Below are positions 53,314 to 62,853 of a DNA stretch of 64,000 nucleotides, one piece after another. Within the stretch, counting starts at the first letter, position 1. Each line of letters begins with the position of its first letter. Both the position numbers and the translations under genes were made by a program. Location of the stretch: positions 122,733 through 186,732 of the forward strand of contig JABTUP010000004.1 of the NCBI GenBank assembly GCA_015075325.1. Reading direction: 5' to 3'. A model generated the notes under the pieces. That model searched no databases, was not told the origin of the DNA, and saw nothing but the letters and a program-made list of their open reading frames with translations. This stretch comes from Flavobacteriales bacterium. Lineage in GTDB: Bacteria > Bacteroidota > Bacteroidia > Flavobacteriales_E > Vicingaceae.

Positions 53314-55164
53314 GTGAATCATTAGTACCGAAATATCAGAAGCAGAAATTCCACTTATTCGAGAAGCTTGTCCTAAAGTGGTTGGTTTAATTCGTGAAAG
53401 TTTTTCAACTGCTTCAGCCGACAATGATGTTAATGATTTGTAATCGATATTGTCATATATTTTAATGTTTTCCAATCGCATCATTTTATCTGCCACTTCT
53501 TTTTCACGAGCAATGTAACCATTGTATTTCATTAAAATTTCTGCTGCTTCAAGAACATCTTCGTTTGTATCTGCTAAAGATTTTGACAAAGATTTGCTGT
53601 TCTTTATAATTTCTGCAATTGTAATGTTTGGTCGTGTTACCACAGTTGAAGCTTTTACTTTTTGTTTTATTGTAGAAGAATTTTGACTTTCTAAATAGGT
53701 GTTTACCTCTTCTGGAATTAAACTCGTTTCATCAAATTGCTTGATGATGTTGTTCACTTGTTCATTCTTTTTTTCTACTTTTTTTAACATTTCATCTGTA
53801 GCTAAACCGAGTTGATGTGATAATGGAGTTAAACGAACGTCTGCATTATCTTGTCGCAACAAAATACGATATTCGGCTCTTGAAGTAAACATTCGATAAG
53901 GTTCGGTTGTACCTTTTGTAATTAAATCGTCAATTAAAACACCTATATAGGCTTCATCTCTTTTTAATACAAAAGCATCTAATTCATTCGCTTTTTGATG
54001 TGCATTTATTCCTGCTATTATACCTTGACCAGCAGCTTCTTCATATCCTGTTGTGCCGTTTATTTGTCCAGCAAAATACAGGTTTTCAATGGCTTTTGTT
54101 TCAAGTGTATTTATTAATTGTGTAGGTTGAAAGAAATCATATTCTATTGCATATCCTGGTCGAAACATTTTGGCATGTTCAAACCCAGGAATTAGTCGCA
54201 TCGCTTTATATTGAACATCTTCAGGTAATGATGTAGAAAAACCGTTTACATAAATTTCAACTGTATCCCAACCTTCTGGTTCTATAAACAATTGGTGTCT
54301 TTCTCGCTCAGAAAATCGAACAATTTTATCTTCAATTGAAGGACAATATCTAGGCCCTAATCCTTGTATACGACCTGTAAACATTGGTGATTTTTCAAAA
54401 CCTGTTCTTAAAATATCATGTACTTCGTCGTTGGTATAAGTAATAAAACAACTGCGTTGTTTATAGAGCGGTTTGGTGTCAGAAAACGAAAATTTTGAAG
54501 GTTTTTCATCTCCTGGCTGTTCTTCCATTTTTGTGTAATCTAAGCTTCTTCCGTCAACTCGTGGAGGTGTTCCTGTTTTCATTCGCCCTGAAGTTAAACC
54601 AAACGAAACTAATTGTTCGGTTATTCCTGTAGAAGGTTTATCGCCAGCCCTACCGCCTCCAAAGTGTTTTTCACCTATATGAATTAATCCATTTAAAAAA
54701 GTACCGTTAGTTAAAACTACTGCTTTTGCTTTAAATTCGACACCAATTTGTGTTTTAACTCCTTTACAAATGCCTTTTTCAATGATTAGTTCTGTAACCA
54801 TATCTTGCCAAAAGTCGACATTTGGAGTTTCCTCTAGTTTTAAACGCCAAATATTAGAAAACATCATTCTATCGTTTTGAGTTCTTGGGCTCCACATAGC
54901 TGGTCCTTTAGATCTGTTTAGCATTTTAAACTGAATTGCACTTTTATCACTTACAATTCCTGAATAGCCACCTAAAGCATCAATTTCTCTAACAATTTGT
55001 CCTTTTGCTACACCTCCCATTGCCGGGTTACACGACATTTGTGCAATTGCATTCATGTTCATGGTAATTAATAGGGTTTTGGAGCCTAAATTTGCAGCTG
55101 CAGCTGCTGCTTCACAGCCGGCATGACCAGCACCAACAACGATTACGTCGTAATTTTTTTCCAT
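53305..55164 (-). CDS. mnmG: tRNA uridine-5-carboxymethylaminomethyl modification enzyme MnmG (GidA)
   Basis: 619 residues from ATG at 55162-55164 ([16 protein letters not shown]). The longer frame upstream reads through a parS-like site and is excluded. The FAD motif is [12 protein letters not shown] (8-19), with [19 protein letters not shown] and [14 protein letters not shown] further on. With MnmE it modifies uridine 34 of tRNAs. Near the origin of replication it is often next to parAB; here both ends carry parS-like sites. Confidence 0.96.
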   Translation of the reverse strand: MEKNYDVIVVGAGHAGCEAAAAAANLGSKTLLITMNMNAIAQMSCNPAMGGVAKGQIVREIDALGGYSGIVSDKSAIQFKMLNRSKGPAMWSPRTQNDRMMFSNIWRLKLEETPNVDFWQDMVTELIIEKGICKGVKTQIGVEFKAKAVVLTNGTFLNGLIHIGEKHFGGGRAGDKPSTGITEQLVSFGLTSGRMKTGTPPRVDGRSLDYTKMEEQPGDEKPSKFSFSDTKPLYKQRSCFITYTNDEVHDILRTGFEKSPMFTGRIQGLGPRYCPSIEDKIVRFSERERHQLFIEPEGWDTVEIYVNGFSTSLPEDVQYKAMRLIPGFEHAKMFRPGYAIEYDFFQPTQLINTLETKAIENLYFAGQINGTTGYEEAAGQGIIAGINAHQKANELDAFVLKRDEAYIGVLIDDLITKGTTEPYRMFTSRAEYRILLRQDNADVRLTPLSHQLGLATDEMLKKVEKKNEQVNNIIKQFDETSLIPEEVNTYLESQNSSTIKQKVKASTVVTRPNITIAEIIKNSKSLSKSLADTNEDVLEAAEILMKYNGYIAREKEVADKMMRLENIKIYDNIDYKSLTSLSAEAVEKLSRIKPTTLGQASRISGISASDISVLMIHMK

Positions 55165-55176
55165 AAATAATTTTAT

Positions 55177-55192
55177 TGTTTCACGTGGAACA
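55177..55192. promoter_or_regulatory. parS-like centromere site 2
   Basis: TGTTTCACGTGGAACA differs at one base from the parS consensus TGTTTCACGTGAAACA. It begins 12 bases upstream of the mnmG start codon and so lies in the gene's leader or promoter region. Confidence 0.75.
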
Positions 55193-55204
55193 GTGTTAGT
55201 TATT

Positions 55205-55275
55205 AGTTCACAGTCTTCAGTCTTCAATTTTTGCAAATTGAAGATTGAGGACTGAGGATTGAAGACTGAGGATTC
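55205..55275. repeat. AGTCTTC/GAAGACT-type repeat with hairpin
   Basis: The stretch is built from units close to AGTCTTC and their reverse complements. TCTTCAATTT (55221-55230) pairs with AAATTGAAGA (55235-55244), loop TTGC, and the pairing extends imperfectly outward. It lies between ybeY and mnmG. It resembles the tandem repeat in sucB at 20553-20593. Confidence 0.65.
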
Positions 55276-55313
55276 TTTTTCATCTCCAACCCTAAACTTC
55301 CAACTTCAGCCTT

Positions 55314-55745
55314 CTAACCTATTTCACCTTGCAAAGTTAAATAAAAATCTTCCTTGCTTCGCATTACTTGTTTTTGTTCGGGGGTTTTATCTTTATATCC
55401 TAAAAGGTGCAAAACACCATGTATAATAACTCTCGACAATTCGTTTTTAAATGTGGTTTTAAACTTAATGGCGTTTTCTTTTACCCTATCAATACTTATA
55501 AAAATATCGCCTGAAACAACTGATTTTTCTGTGTAGTCGAAAGTTATGATATCGGTATAAGTATCATGATTTAAGTATTCTAAATTCATTTGATACAAGT
55601 ATTCGTCAGTGCAAAAAATGTATGAAATTTCTGTTGCTGATTTAGCTTCTTGTTGAATAGTATTTTTTATCCAATCTATAATTTGTTGTTCATTTTCTAG
55701 CTGAAAATCAACATCTTCTGAATGAAAAGAAATGCTTAACGACAA
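55314..55745 (-). CDS. ybeY: Endoribonuclease YbeY
   Basis: 143 residues. The zinc motif appears as VIIHGVLHLLGYKD (two histidines; Bacteroidota members carry YKD where most have YDH). Residues before it (ITFDYTEKSVVSGDIFIS) fit the family. YbeY matures 16S rRNA and takes part in ribosome quality control. No ATG precedes the conserved N-terminus; the apparent start is TTG at 55743-55745, four bases past the previous stop. Confidence 0.9.
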   Translation of the reverse strand: MSLSISFHSEDVDFQLENEQQIIDWIKNTIQQEAKSATEISYIFCTDEYLYQMNLEYLNHDTYTDIITFDYTEKSVVSGDIFISIDRVKENAIKFKTTFKNELSRVIIHGVLHLLGYKDKTPEQKQVMRSKEDFYLTLQGEIG

Positions 55746-55749
55746 AACC

Positions 55750-56172
55750 TTAATTAATTGATAATGTGAATTTTAACTTAACAGTTGTGCCGTTGTCTTC
55801 AAAAACAACTTCGTCCGCAAGGTTTTTCATTAAAAAAACCCCTCTTCCGTTTAATTTGCCAATATTTTCTGGTTTTGTGGGGTCTGGTATTTTAGCGAAA
55901 TCAAAACCAAAACCTTCATCTTTTACTATAAAAAGAACTTCGTTTTGTTTGGTTTTACAACTCAAATAAACGTGTTTTGAAGGGTCTTGTTTGTTTCCAT
56001 GAACAATAGCATTGTTAACGGCTTCGGTAAGTGCAATTAGCATGTTTCCATAGTAATCTTCATTAATAGCATGTTTTTCGCAAACTTCATCTATTAATTT
56101 TTCTATTCGATTGATGTTGTTTAACTTAGATTCGAATTCTAGTTGCTCTGACATGTGTTCTAAAACGCTCAT
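55750..56172 (-). CDS. Anti-sigma regulatory factor-type ATPase (HATPase_c)
   Basis: 140 residues. N box EAVNNAIVHGNKQDPSK and G1 motif VKDEGFGFDFAKIPDP fit the GHKL fold of RsbW/SpoIIAB-type serine kinases or anti-sigma factors; the VFLMKNLADEV ending also agrees. It probably controls a sigma factor or an anti-anti-sigma factor, neither of which is in view. Its ATG overlaps the DUF4175 stop (ATGA), so translation is coupled. Confidence 0.85.
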   Translation of the reverse strand: MSVLEHMSEQLEFESKLNNINRIEKLIDEVCEKHAINEDYYGNMLIALTEAVNNAIVHGNKQDPSKHVYLSCKTKQNEVLFIVKDEGFGFDFAKIPDPTKPENIGKLNGRGVFLMKNLADEVVFEDNGTTVKLKFTLSIN

Positions 56173-59100
56173 TTGGATAAATTTTGGAAATACATCGAAA
56201 CTTTATTTTTATAAAAATTATTAAAGTTTGGAGGTGTTGTTTTTAATAATTCAACCTCCGATTCTTTTTTTATGTTATACTTAAAAAACTCTTCCGCACT
56301 CATCATGGGTTTATCTTTTCCCTGTTTTGATTCACGTTTATCGTCTAATTCTCGTTCTCTTTCTGCTTTTTCTGATTCTAATAAACGGGTTAAAATTTCT
56401 TTTTGTCTGTTTAAAGTTTGTTGAGTGATACGTTTATTAACTAAATCGGTTTCAGTTTCTTCCATTAATTTTGATAATTGATTTGCTCCATTCTTTCCGT
56501 TTTGATCCATCGATTCTCGCATTTTTTGTAATTGTTCTCTAATTTTGGCTTGTTCGGCTGCCATTTTTGCAAACGATTCGCTTGAACCTCCTTGCCCACC
56601 TGGTAAGTTCATAGGATTTTGACCTTCTTTTTCGCCCGGTTTTTTACCGCCTTTTTCTAATGCTTTTTGTAAATCTTCTAACTGTTTATTGAGTTGTTCT
56701 TGTAATTTTTTCATTGAAGCAGCCGATTGTCCCGGTTTTGGTTTTCCTGTTGAACCTGGTTTATCACAACTTCCTTCGCCTTGTTTTTGTTGAGCTTGTT
56801 GTTGCATTTGTTGAAGAGCTTCATCAAACAATAACGCTAAATTGTTTATAGAAGTCATCACATACTGTTGTTTTGAAGTTGCCATTGGTTTCAACCGTTC
56901 TGCCATAAACTCAATTGCTTTTTGCATGTTAAAATTTATGGCACTAATTTCTTCGTTAATTGCAGATTCTAATTGAATAACTCTTTTGCTAAGAGCAAAC
57001 AAGGAATCTTCAACCATTTTAGCATCGTCTTTTAATTTCTTTTGTCTTTGAATTAATTTAATATAATCTGGAGATTCATTTTTTACTGCCTTAAATAGCT
57101 CCATTAAGCCTTCTTGCTCGAATGATATGTAAAGTAAATTATCGAGCAACTGACGCAAGGATTCCATGTCTTCTGCCGATTCGGACGAATTGGATTGCAT
57201 GGCTGCTAATTGTTGCGACATTTCTTGCATTTTTTCGGCAGCATTTTTTTGATTTTCAGAAGCTTTCTTGTTTTTATTGTCTTTTATTTGTTCCGAGCCT
57301 TGTTGCATTTGTTCAGAAACCTGCTGCTGTTTCTCTTTGGTATCTTCCATTCCTTTAGGTCTTTCCAACTCTTCATCTTTCTTCTTTAACTCATCAAGTT
57401 CTTTTTTTAACTCATCAAATTCTTTATTTAATTCCTCTTGTTTTTTTGCCAGTTCTTCATTCGATTCTTTTTTATCTTTGGTTTGGTCAGCTAATTTTTC
57501 TTGTTTCTCAGCCAATTTATCAAGCTTGTTTTTTACATCTTCTAATTTTTGTTCAAACTCTAGTTGCTTAAATAACTCAAGCGAACGATCGAGTTCTTTT
57601 TCTAAATCTTTGTTTGATAAATCCATTTTCTCAACCTCATTATTCAGCATGTTTTTATCTAGCTTTTGCATCATTTCTTCCAGCTTCTTCATCATTTCCT
57701 TCATTTCATCCGACATCAAATCTTCGAAGAGTTTTTCCAATTGTTCTTGTTTTTTAAGAATTTCTTCGTTGTATTGTTTAAACTCATTTTGTTGTTGGTT
57801 ATTTTTTTGATTTTCATGAGTTAATTCATCCACTTTTCGTTCCAACTCTTTTTGTTTATCCAACAATTCTTGAATTTTCTTTTTTTCTTCCCAACCCAAT
57901 TCTTTTTTCTCATTCAGTTTCTTTTTTAAATCATTCAGGTCTTTTTGCAATTTCTTCGCATCTTTAATGCTTTCCGACAATAAATTTTTTATGGTTTCAT
58001 TGCTTTGTGATGTGTTTTGTTCTAATTCTTTAATGGTTTTGGCTTTAAATGTTTTAGTGGCAGATTTTGCAGATTTTCGTCCGTTAACACCATCATTATC
58101 AAACACTTCAAAATAATAAACAACCTCATCGCCAGGTAAAATATTTAGCGATTCGATACTCCAAAAGTGGAAAAACTCATCGGTATTTGTTGCTTTATTA
58201 AAGGGCAAGAAAACTTGAATATTTTGATTTCTATTTGGTAGTGAATCAATAACGGTAACAATACGAGCATTAAAAGATAAGCCAGAAAACCCATAATCGT
58301 CGTTAATTAATCCTTTAAAATACATTCGTTTATTGTTCAACGAATCTTGTGTTTCTTGTACTTCAATGGTTGGATATTGGTCTTTAACTACATGAATATT
58401 GTATTTTAGGGTGTCTGTTGCCGAAATAAATTTATTGAATGGTAAAACAGAATAGCTAAAACTTTGTTTTGCAGAAGTAGTGAATGTAACTTGTTTATTT
58501 GTTGCTGAAAGTTGCAACGATGTATCTAAAATGCTAAATAATAAATAATCAGCATCTTCGGTAAAAAACTCCCATTTTATTTTCGTGCCTTCAGGAACAG
58601 TAAAATCGCCCACATTTTGAAGCTTTTCGTTTACTTTTCCGATGTATTTAGGATAGTCTAACTGTACATTAAAATTGGTTAATAAAGGATTTGGGGTAAC
58701 TTCAAGCATAAACTCATCGGAATAAAATCCGTTGGCAAACAAGGTAAATGTAGTATTGGCTGTTACGTTCTTAAATGTGTACGTAAAATTTCGTTTATCC
58801 AATTTGGTTAAGGAAGTTTTGCTGTTGTTTTGAACTACATAAACTTTATCAGGCAATTGATTTCCAGAAATAGAAACCTCTAAAACAAAATCCTTGTTTT
58901 TTAGCACTTTTAGATTTTTGTTGCTGATGTTAAACTGAAAAGGAGCAATTGGTTTAATGTTTTCGCTGTAATTAACCAATCGACTAGTGCCAACGGTAAA
59001 AACATCGGCGTTAAAAGTTGAAATCAATAACAAAAGGAAAAACGGAACAAATGCATATTTTAAATACTTGGTATTTTCCTTAAAATCTACAGCGTTTACA

Positions 59101-59525
59101 AATGGTACAGGTTTTAGTTCGGCAGATTTTTGGTCGATACCTGCCAATATCAATTGATTGGAATGTTGGGTTGCTAATTCTTTTAATTGCAACACGTTAA
59201 TCAACTTGTCTTTTACTTCGGTAAAGTGTTTTCCAATAATTTCGGCTGCTTGCTGATGATTAATTATTTTTCCGAATTTGTAGAGTTTAGTAATTGGAAG
59301 AACGATGTAATAAGCTAAAACATAAAGCGTAATAATAAAAAAGGAATAAAACAAAATGGTTCTTCCCAAAATGTTAAACTGAGCAAAATACTCGATAGTA
59401 GTAAAAAAAATAAAAGCAGCCAACACCAACGTAATAGCATAAATACCACCTTTTAAGAGCTGGTTTTTGTAATACTTTCTGATAAAAGCATCTAGTTTAT
59501 GTATTAACTCTTGATAGTTATTCAT
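56169..59525 (-). CDS. DUF4175 family membrane protein with long coiled coil
   Basis: 1118 residues. Two membrane helices lie near 22-45 and 55-78, and a third near 155-175. The periplasmic part (about 180-510) is beta-rich, and about 520-960 is dominated by Lys/Glu/Gln coiled coil (KKLNEKKELGWEEKKKIQE). The tail includes a Gly/Pro/Lys-rich stretch and a conserved RQKEILTRLLESEKAERERE. The function of the family is unknown. It is first in a unit with the anti-sigma-type ATPase, ybeY and perhaps mnmG. Confidence 0.85.
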   Translation of the reverse strand: MNNYQELIHKLDAFIRKYYKNQLLKGGIYAITLVLAAFIFFTTIEYFAQFNILGRTILFYSFFIITLYVLAYYIVLPITKLYKFGKIINHQQAAEIIGKHFTEVKDKLINVLQLKELATQHSNQLILAGIDQKSAELKPVPFVNAVDFKENTKYLKYAFVPFFLLLLISTFNADVFTVGTSRLVNYSENIKPIAPFQFNISNKNLKVLKNKDFVLEVSISGNQLPDKVYVVQNNSKTSLTKLDKRNFTYTFKNVTANTTFTLFANGFYSDEFMLEVTPNPLLTNFNVQLDYPKYIGKVNEKLQNVGDFTVPEGTKIKWEFFTEDADYLLFSILDTSLQLSATNKQVTFTTSAKQSFSYSVLPFNKFISATDTLKYNIHVVKDQYPTIEVQETQDSLNNKRMYFKGLINDDYGFSGLSFNARIVTVIDSLPNRNQNIQVFLPFNKATNTDEFFHFWSIESLNILPGDEVVYYFEVFDNDGVNGRKSAKSATKTFKAKTIKELEQNTSQSNETIKNLLSESIKDAKKLQKDLNDLKKKLNEKKELGWEEKKKIQELLDKQKELERKVDELTHENQKNNQQQNEFKQYNEEILKKQEQLEKLFEDLMSDEMKEMMKKLEEMMQKLDKNMLNNEVEKMDLSNKDLEKELDRSLELFKQLEFEQKLEDVKNKLDKLAEKQEKLADQTKDKKESNEELAKKQEELNKEFDELKKELDELKKKDEELERPKGMEDTKEKQQQVSEQMQQGSEQIKDNKNKKASENQKNAAEKMQEMSQQLAAMQSNSSESAEDMESLRQLLDNLLYISFEQEGLMELFKAVKNESPDYIKLIQRQKKLKDDAKMVEDSLFALSKRVIQLESAINEEISAINFNMQKAIEFMAERLKPMATSKQQYVMTSINNLALLFDEALQQMQQQAQQKQGEGSCDKPGSTGKPKPGQSAASMKKLQEQLNKQLEDLQKALEKGGKKPGEKEGQNPMNLPGGQGGSSESFAKMAAEQAKIREQLQKMRESMDQNGKNGANQLSKLMEETETDLVNKRITQQTLNRQKEILTRLLESEKAERERELDDKRESKQGKDKPMMSAEEFFKYNIKKESEVELLKTTPPNFNNFYKNKVSMYFQNLSK

Positions 59526-59594
59526 AGCTCGTTAAACGAAAATTTGATTCGTTTGTTTTAACCTATAAAGTTCTGATTTTTTATGATTGGTTGG

Positions 59595-59693
59595 TTAATC
59601 CTTTTTTAAAAGTAAATCCACAATAGTTTGTGGCTTAATTTTACTGATACAATCGCAATCCAAACCATTCAAACATTTTTCGCAATTTGTATA
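59595..59693 (-). pseudogene. Duplicated 3' end of the GT9 gene (remnant)
   Basis: About 100 bases from 59593 repeat 61075-61175 at roughly 90 percent identity by eye. Translated on the minus strand they read YTNCEKCLNGLDCDCISKI, then a tail ending LLLKKD and stop. The intact gene has DANCEKCSKGLDCDCISKI and the same LLLKKD ending. There is no start codon, so it is a remnant of a heptosyltransferase gene end. Confidence 0.8.
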
Positions 59694-59712
59694 AAAACTT
59701 AGTGAGCTAAAA

Positions 59713-60987
59713 TTACCATTTTGCTAATACTTCATCGAGCGTCCAAACAGGTATGTAGATAATGCCATCTTTATTAGAAAAAGGAAGTTCATCCATACAA
59801 ATTATCCATTTTTCGTAATTATCTTTAATTGCAAGCAATGAAGATTGTTCTCTATTGTTGGTTTTTTCATTTTCGGTGGTAAAAGCTACTTGGATGTATA
59901 TTTTTTTGCCATTTTTTTGTGCAACAAAATCTATTTCTTGGTTTCTTAAATGCCCAATATATGTAACAAAACCATGATTTATTAATTGAAGGTAAACTAA
60001 GTTTTCTAATAAATAGCCAAAACCCTGTGTATAACCAGAATACAAGTAATTTTTAAAAGATAAATCATTTAAATAATACTTTACATTTCCTCCCAAAATT
60101 TCTTTTCCTTTTAAATCGAATCTTTCGCAACGGTATATAATGAAAGTTTGTTGAATGTATTCTATATAGTTAGCAATGGTATCAAAACTTGTTTTTCTTT
60201 TTTTATCTTTATAATAATTTACCAAATTAGTAATAGAAGTTAGTGTAGATACATTGTTTACTAAATAAGAAAACACATCCAATAATAGAGCAGCATCTTT
60301 TATTTGGTGGCGTTGAATAACATCTCTAAGCAAAACAGTATCTCTTAAAGCAGCTATATAATGACGTTTGGTTTCTTCGTTAGGTAAATGAAATAGTTCT
60401 GGTAATCCACCCGTTTGAAGATAGTTTAGATATGAAGCTCGATTTAATTTAATATTCAAAAAGTTACAATACTCGCTAAAACTGAAAGGTAGCACCATAA
60501 TTTGCACATATCTCCCAGAAAGTAAGGTTGATAATTCGCCTGATAACAGCTCAGAATTTGAGCCTGTAATTACAATTTCAATATCTTGAGTAAAATCTTG
60601 TGATAGTGAATTAATTGTTTTTTCCCATCCAACAATTTGCTGTATTTCATCAATAAAAAGATAGTATTTTCCTTTTAGTTTAAAATGACTTTTATATTGG
60701 TGAATAAATTCGTTTAATTTTTTGTAATCGGTTAGAAAGTCGTATTCTAAATATTCTGTATTTATGTATAAGGTGTTTAATGGAGAAACTCCATTAACAA
60801 TGAGTTGTTCAATGTATTGACGTAATACATAACTTTTTCCAACTCTTCTTTGTCCCACCAAAACTTTTACTAATCGATTGTCGTTAAACTGTTGCAACCA
60901 GCCCAAATACTTCAGTCTAATATAGCCTGTTTTTGGTGTTGAACTCCAAAAGTTATATTTATCTATTTTGTCAAAAACATTATCCAT
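59713..60987 (-). CDS. AAA ATPase with DUF4143 domain, second copy type
   Basis: 424 residues from ATG at 60985-60987; an in-frame TTG six codons earlier is less likely. Walker A GQRRVGKSYV (about 45-54), Walker B YYLFIDEIQQIVGW, then VITGSNSELLSG and LPFSFSEYCNF. The C-terminal DUF4143 region has LENLVYLQLINHGF and the nuclease-like NQEIDFVAQKNGKKIYIQV. Same broad family as 30109-31233 but only distantly similar. It is enclosed by an intact GT9 gene and a copy of that gene's 3' end, suggesting insertion. Confidence 0.88.
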   Translation of the reverse strand: MDNVFDKIDKYNFWSSTPKTGYIRLKYLGWLQQFNDNRLVKVLVGQRRVGKSYVLRQYIEQLIVNGVSPLNTLYINTEYLEYDFLTDYKKLNEFIHQYKSHFKLKGKYYLFIDEIQQIVGWEKTINSLSQDFTQDIEIVITGSNSELLSGELSTLLSGRYVQIMVLPFSFSEYCNFLNIKLNRASYLNYLQTGGLPELFHLPNEETKRHYIAALRDTVLLRDVIQRHQIKDAALLLDVFSYLVNNVSTLTSITNLVNYYKDKKRKTSFDTIANYIEYIQQTFIIYRCERFDLKGKEILGGNVKYYLNDLSFKNYLYSGYTQGFGYLLENLVYLQLINHGFVTYIGHLRNQEIDFVAQKNGKKIYIQVAFTTENEKTNNREQSSLLAIKDNYEKWIICMDELPFSNKDGIIYIPVWTLDEVLAKW

Positions 60988-61049
60988 AAATGAATTTATT
61001 GTCAATATTACAAAATATTCATTTAAAAACGAATTATTTGTTATTCATT
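60988..61049 (-). promoter_or_regulatory. Candidate operator region of the second AAA ATPase gene
   Basis: AAATGAAT (60988-60995) is the reverse complement of ATTCATTT (61017-61024), and a third half site ATTCATT lies at 61043-61049. The sites lie within 62 bases upstream of the start codon. Binding by any protein is inferred. Confidence 0.35.
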
Positions 61050-61076
61050 AATTAAAAATTCTAAACTTAGAATAGG

Positions 61077-62075
61077 TTAATCCTTTTTTAAAAGTAAATC
61101 AACAACAGTTTGTGGTTCAATTTTACTGATACAATCGCAATCCAAACCTTTTGAACATTTTTCGCAATTTGCATCAAAAACTATGGCTTGAGCAAATTGT
61201 CCAACTGGTTTCCATCTGCCTGGATGAATAGGTCGTTTTGGAGAATACAAACCAATTGCTTTTTTGTTTAGTGCCGAAGCAATGTGCAACGGACCGGTGC
61301 TTGCAGCAACCAATCCATCGGCATAAGCAATAAAAGCAATAAAATCGGTTAAGCTTAATTTTCCGATAAGCGAAACTACATTTTCATCAAAACCAAATGT
61401 ATTTCCTATCAATTTGCCTTCTTCTTCCGTTCCTGAAATAAACACTTTAAATCGGTCTTTTGGCAACAGCTCCACTAATTTAGCATAATTATTTAAACCC
61501 CATTCTTTAGCACTTCCTTTCGATTTTGGATGAAGAATCACATTAAATCGATTGGTGTCTATCAACTCATTTAATTCTGGGTTTAATGGCGGTATTTTTT
61601 CAAATCCATAGTAATTAGCTATTTCGTTTAACTCAACAATTGTTGAAATACCAAGTGGTTGAAGTAGTTTTAAGTTTAATTGGCTTTCGTGCAAATCGGA
61701 TTTTTTACGAGAAAAATACACTTTTTTGTTGCATGTAAAAAGATGCTGAAACCTACCTAAAGTGCCAATTCGTATGGGTATTTGAGCTGCTTTTACCAGT
61801 TTTGCCACTTCTTTGTTCGGAAAAACATGAATAAAAACTTCGGCTTTATAACTTTTTAAAACTTCTACTTTGTTGGGTAATTTTTGTAATTCGTCCCAAT
61901 TGATAAATTCATTAACATGTTTACTTAAGGCAATAACAGGTTGTGTATAGGTTTTTCCTAAAAAAATAATTTTTGATTTGGGGTAAAATTTTTTTATTAA
62001 ACCAGCCATTGGTAAAGTAAGCACCACATCACCAATGCTATCTGTTCTACTTATGATAATGGTTTTATTTTTCAC
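61077..62075 (-). CDS. Glycosyltransferase family 9 (LPS heptosyltransferase-like)
   Basis: 332 residues; apparent GTG start overlapping the end of the preceding gene by 11 bases. The GT9 pattern is seen in ISRTDSIGDVVLTLPMAGLI (about 8-27) and the donor-binding region VILHPKSKGSAKEWGLNNYAKL, then AASTGPLHIASALNKKAIGLYSP. The Cys-rich tail (CEKCSKGLDCDC) is common in Bacteroidota members. It transfers heptose or a related sugar in lipopolysaccharide core synthesis. Its 3' end is duplicated at 59595-59693. Confidence 0.87.
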   Translation of the reverse strand: MKNKTIIISRTDSIGDVVLTLPMAGLIKKFYPKSKIIFLGKTYTQPVIALSKHVNEFINWDELQKLPNKVEVLKSYKAEVFIHVFPNKEVAKLVKAAQIPIRIGTLGRFQHLFTCNKKVYFSRKKSDLHESQLNLKLLQPLGISTIVELNEIANYYGFEKIPPLNPELNELIDTNRFNVILHPKSKGSAKEWGLNNYAKLVELLPKDRFKVFISGTEEEGKLIGNTFGFDENVVSLIGKLSLTDFIAFIAYADGLVAASTGPLHIASALNKKAIGLYSPKRPIHPGRWKPVGQFAQAIVFDANCEKCSKGLDCDCISKIEPQTVVDLLLKKD

Positions 62076-62826
62076 TTGAAGATGACAACTGTTTTAGTTT
62101 AGCATACTTTAAAAAAGTGGCGTGTGATGAAATAATGGAAATAATAAATCCGTAATAACCATCTAAAAAACCCAATTTAAAAACATAATCGCGAAAAAAT
62201 TTGATGATGGGGTTTATTGATATTTTTAAAAAAGAACTTCTTTTTCCTTCAGCAAAGGCGGCTTTTGCAGCTATGTCGGTAAAATAGTTTACTTGCTTAA
62301 TGTGGTCGGAAATAGAGTAGTAGCTGTAATGTAAAATATCGTGGTTGATGTGTTTTATTTTGTTCGATTCTACTTCGTACCTGTCGTGTGGATTGGTTCC
62401 TTTCCATGAGCCTTTTCGGCTATCCCACAATCGTAATTTTACATCGGGATACCAGCCACAATGTTTAATCCATTTGCCACAGTAGTTAGTTAATCGGTTA
62501 AAACTGTAGCCATCAAATTGCCAATTGTTTTTAATTTGTTCTATTTCTTTGGCTAGTTCGGGAGTTAATGCTTCATCAGCATCGAGCGACAAAATGTAAG
62601 GAGAAGAAGCTTGAGTAATTGCCCAATTTTTTTGTTCGATATGCCCATCGAATTGGTGTTCAATAAATTTTACTCCAAATTTTAAGCAAATTTCTTTGGT
62701 TTTATCGGTTGAAAACGAATCGACCACCACAATTTCGTCGGCAATAGTTTTGACAGAAGATAAACATCGTTCAATGTTTTTTTCTTCATTAAAAGTGATA
62801 ATGACAACCGAAAGTTGAATTTGCAT
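62065..62826 (-). CDS. LPS core glycosyltransferase family 2 (WaaE-like)
   Basis: 253 residues. GT-A motifs are VVIITFNEEKNIERCLSS, VVVDSFSTDKT and LSLDADEAL, followed by the family-specific FNRLTNYCGKWIKHCGWYPD and the CpGWxGT-like RKGSWKGTNPHD. It resembles WaaE/KdtX enzymes that add a glucose or similar sugar to the LPS inner core. It overlaps the GT9 gene by 11 bases, so the two are translationally linked. Confidence 0.88.
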   Translation of the reverse strand: MQIQLSVVIITFNEEKNIERCLSSVKTIADEIVVVDSFSTDKTKEICLKFGVKFIEHQFDGHIEQKNWAITQASSPYILSLDADEALTPELAKEIEQIKNNWQFDGYSFNRLTNYCGKWIKHCGWYPDVKLRLWDSRKGSWKGTNPHDRYEVESNKIKHINHDILHYSYYSISDHIKQVNYFTDIAAKAAFAEGKRSSFLKISINPIIKFFRDYVFKLGFLDGYYGFIISIISSHATFLKYAKLKQLSSSSEK

Positions 62827-62853
62827 GGTACAAATTAACGAAAAGCAAAGGAA

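Noticed and set aside
55165..55236. MnmG with 24 extra N-terminal residues
   Set aside because: This segment reads through the parS-like site and precedes the conserved FAD motif; the ATG at 55162-55164 gives the normal family start.
57122..57810. Plus-strand open frames opposite DUF4175
   Set aside because: They are Ser/Phe/Cys-rich complements of the Lys/Glu coiled-coil codons, with no start signal or homology.
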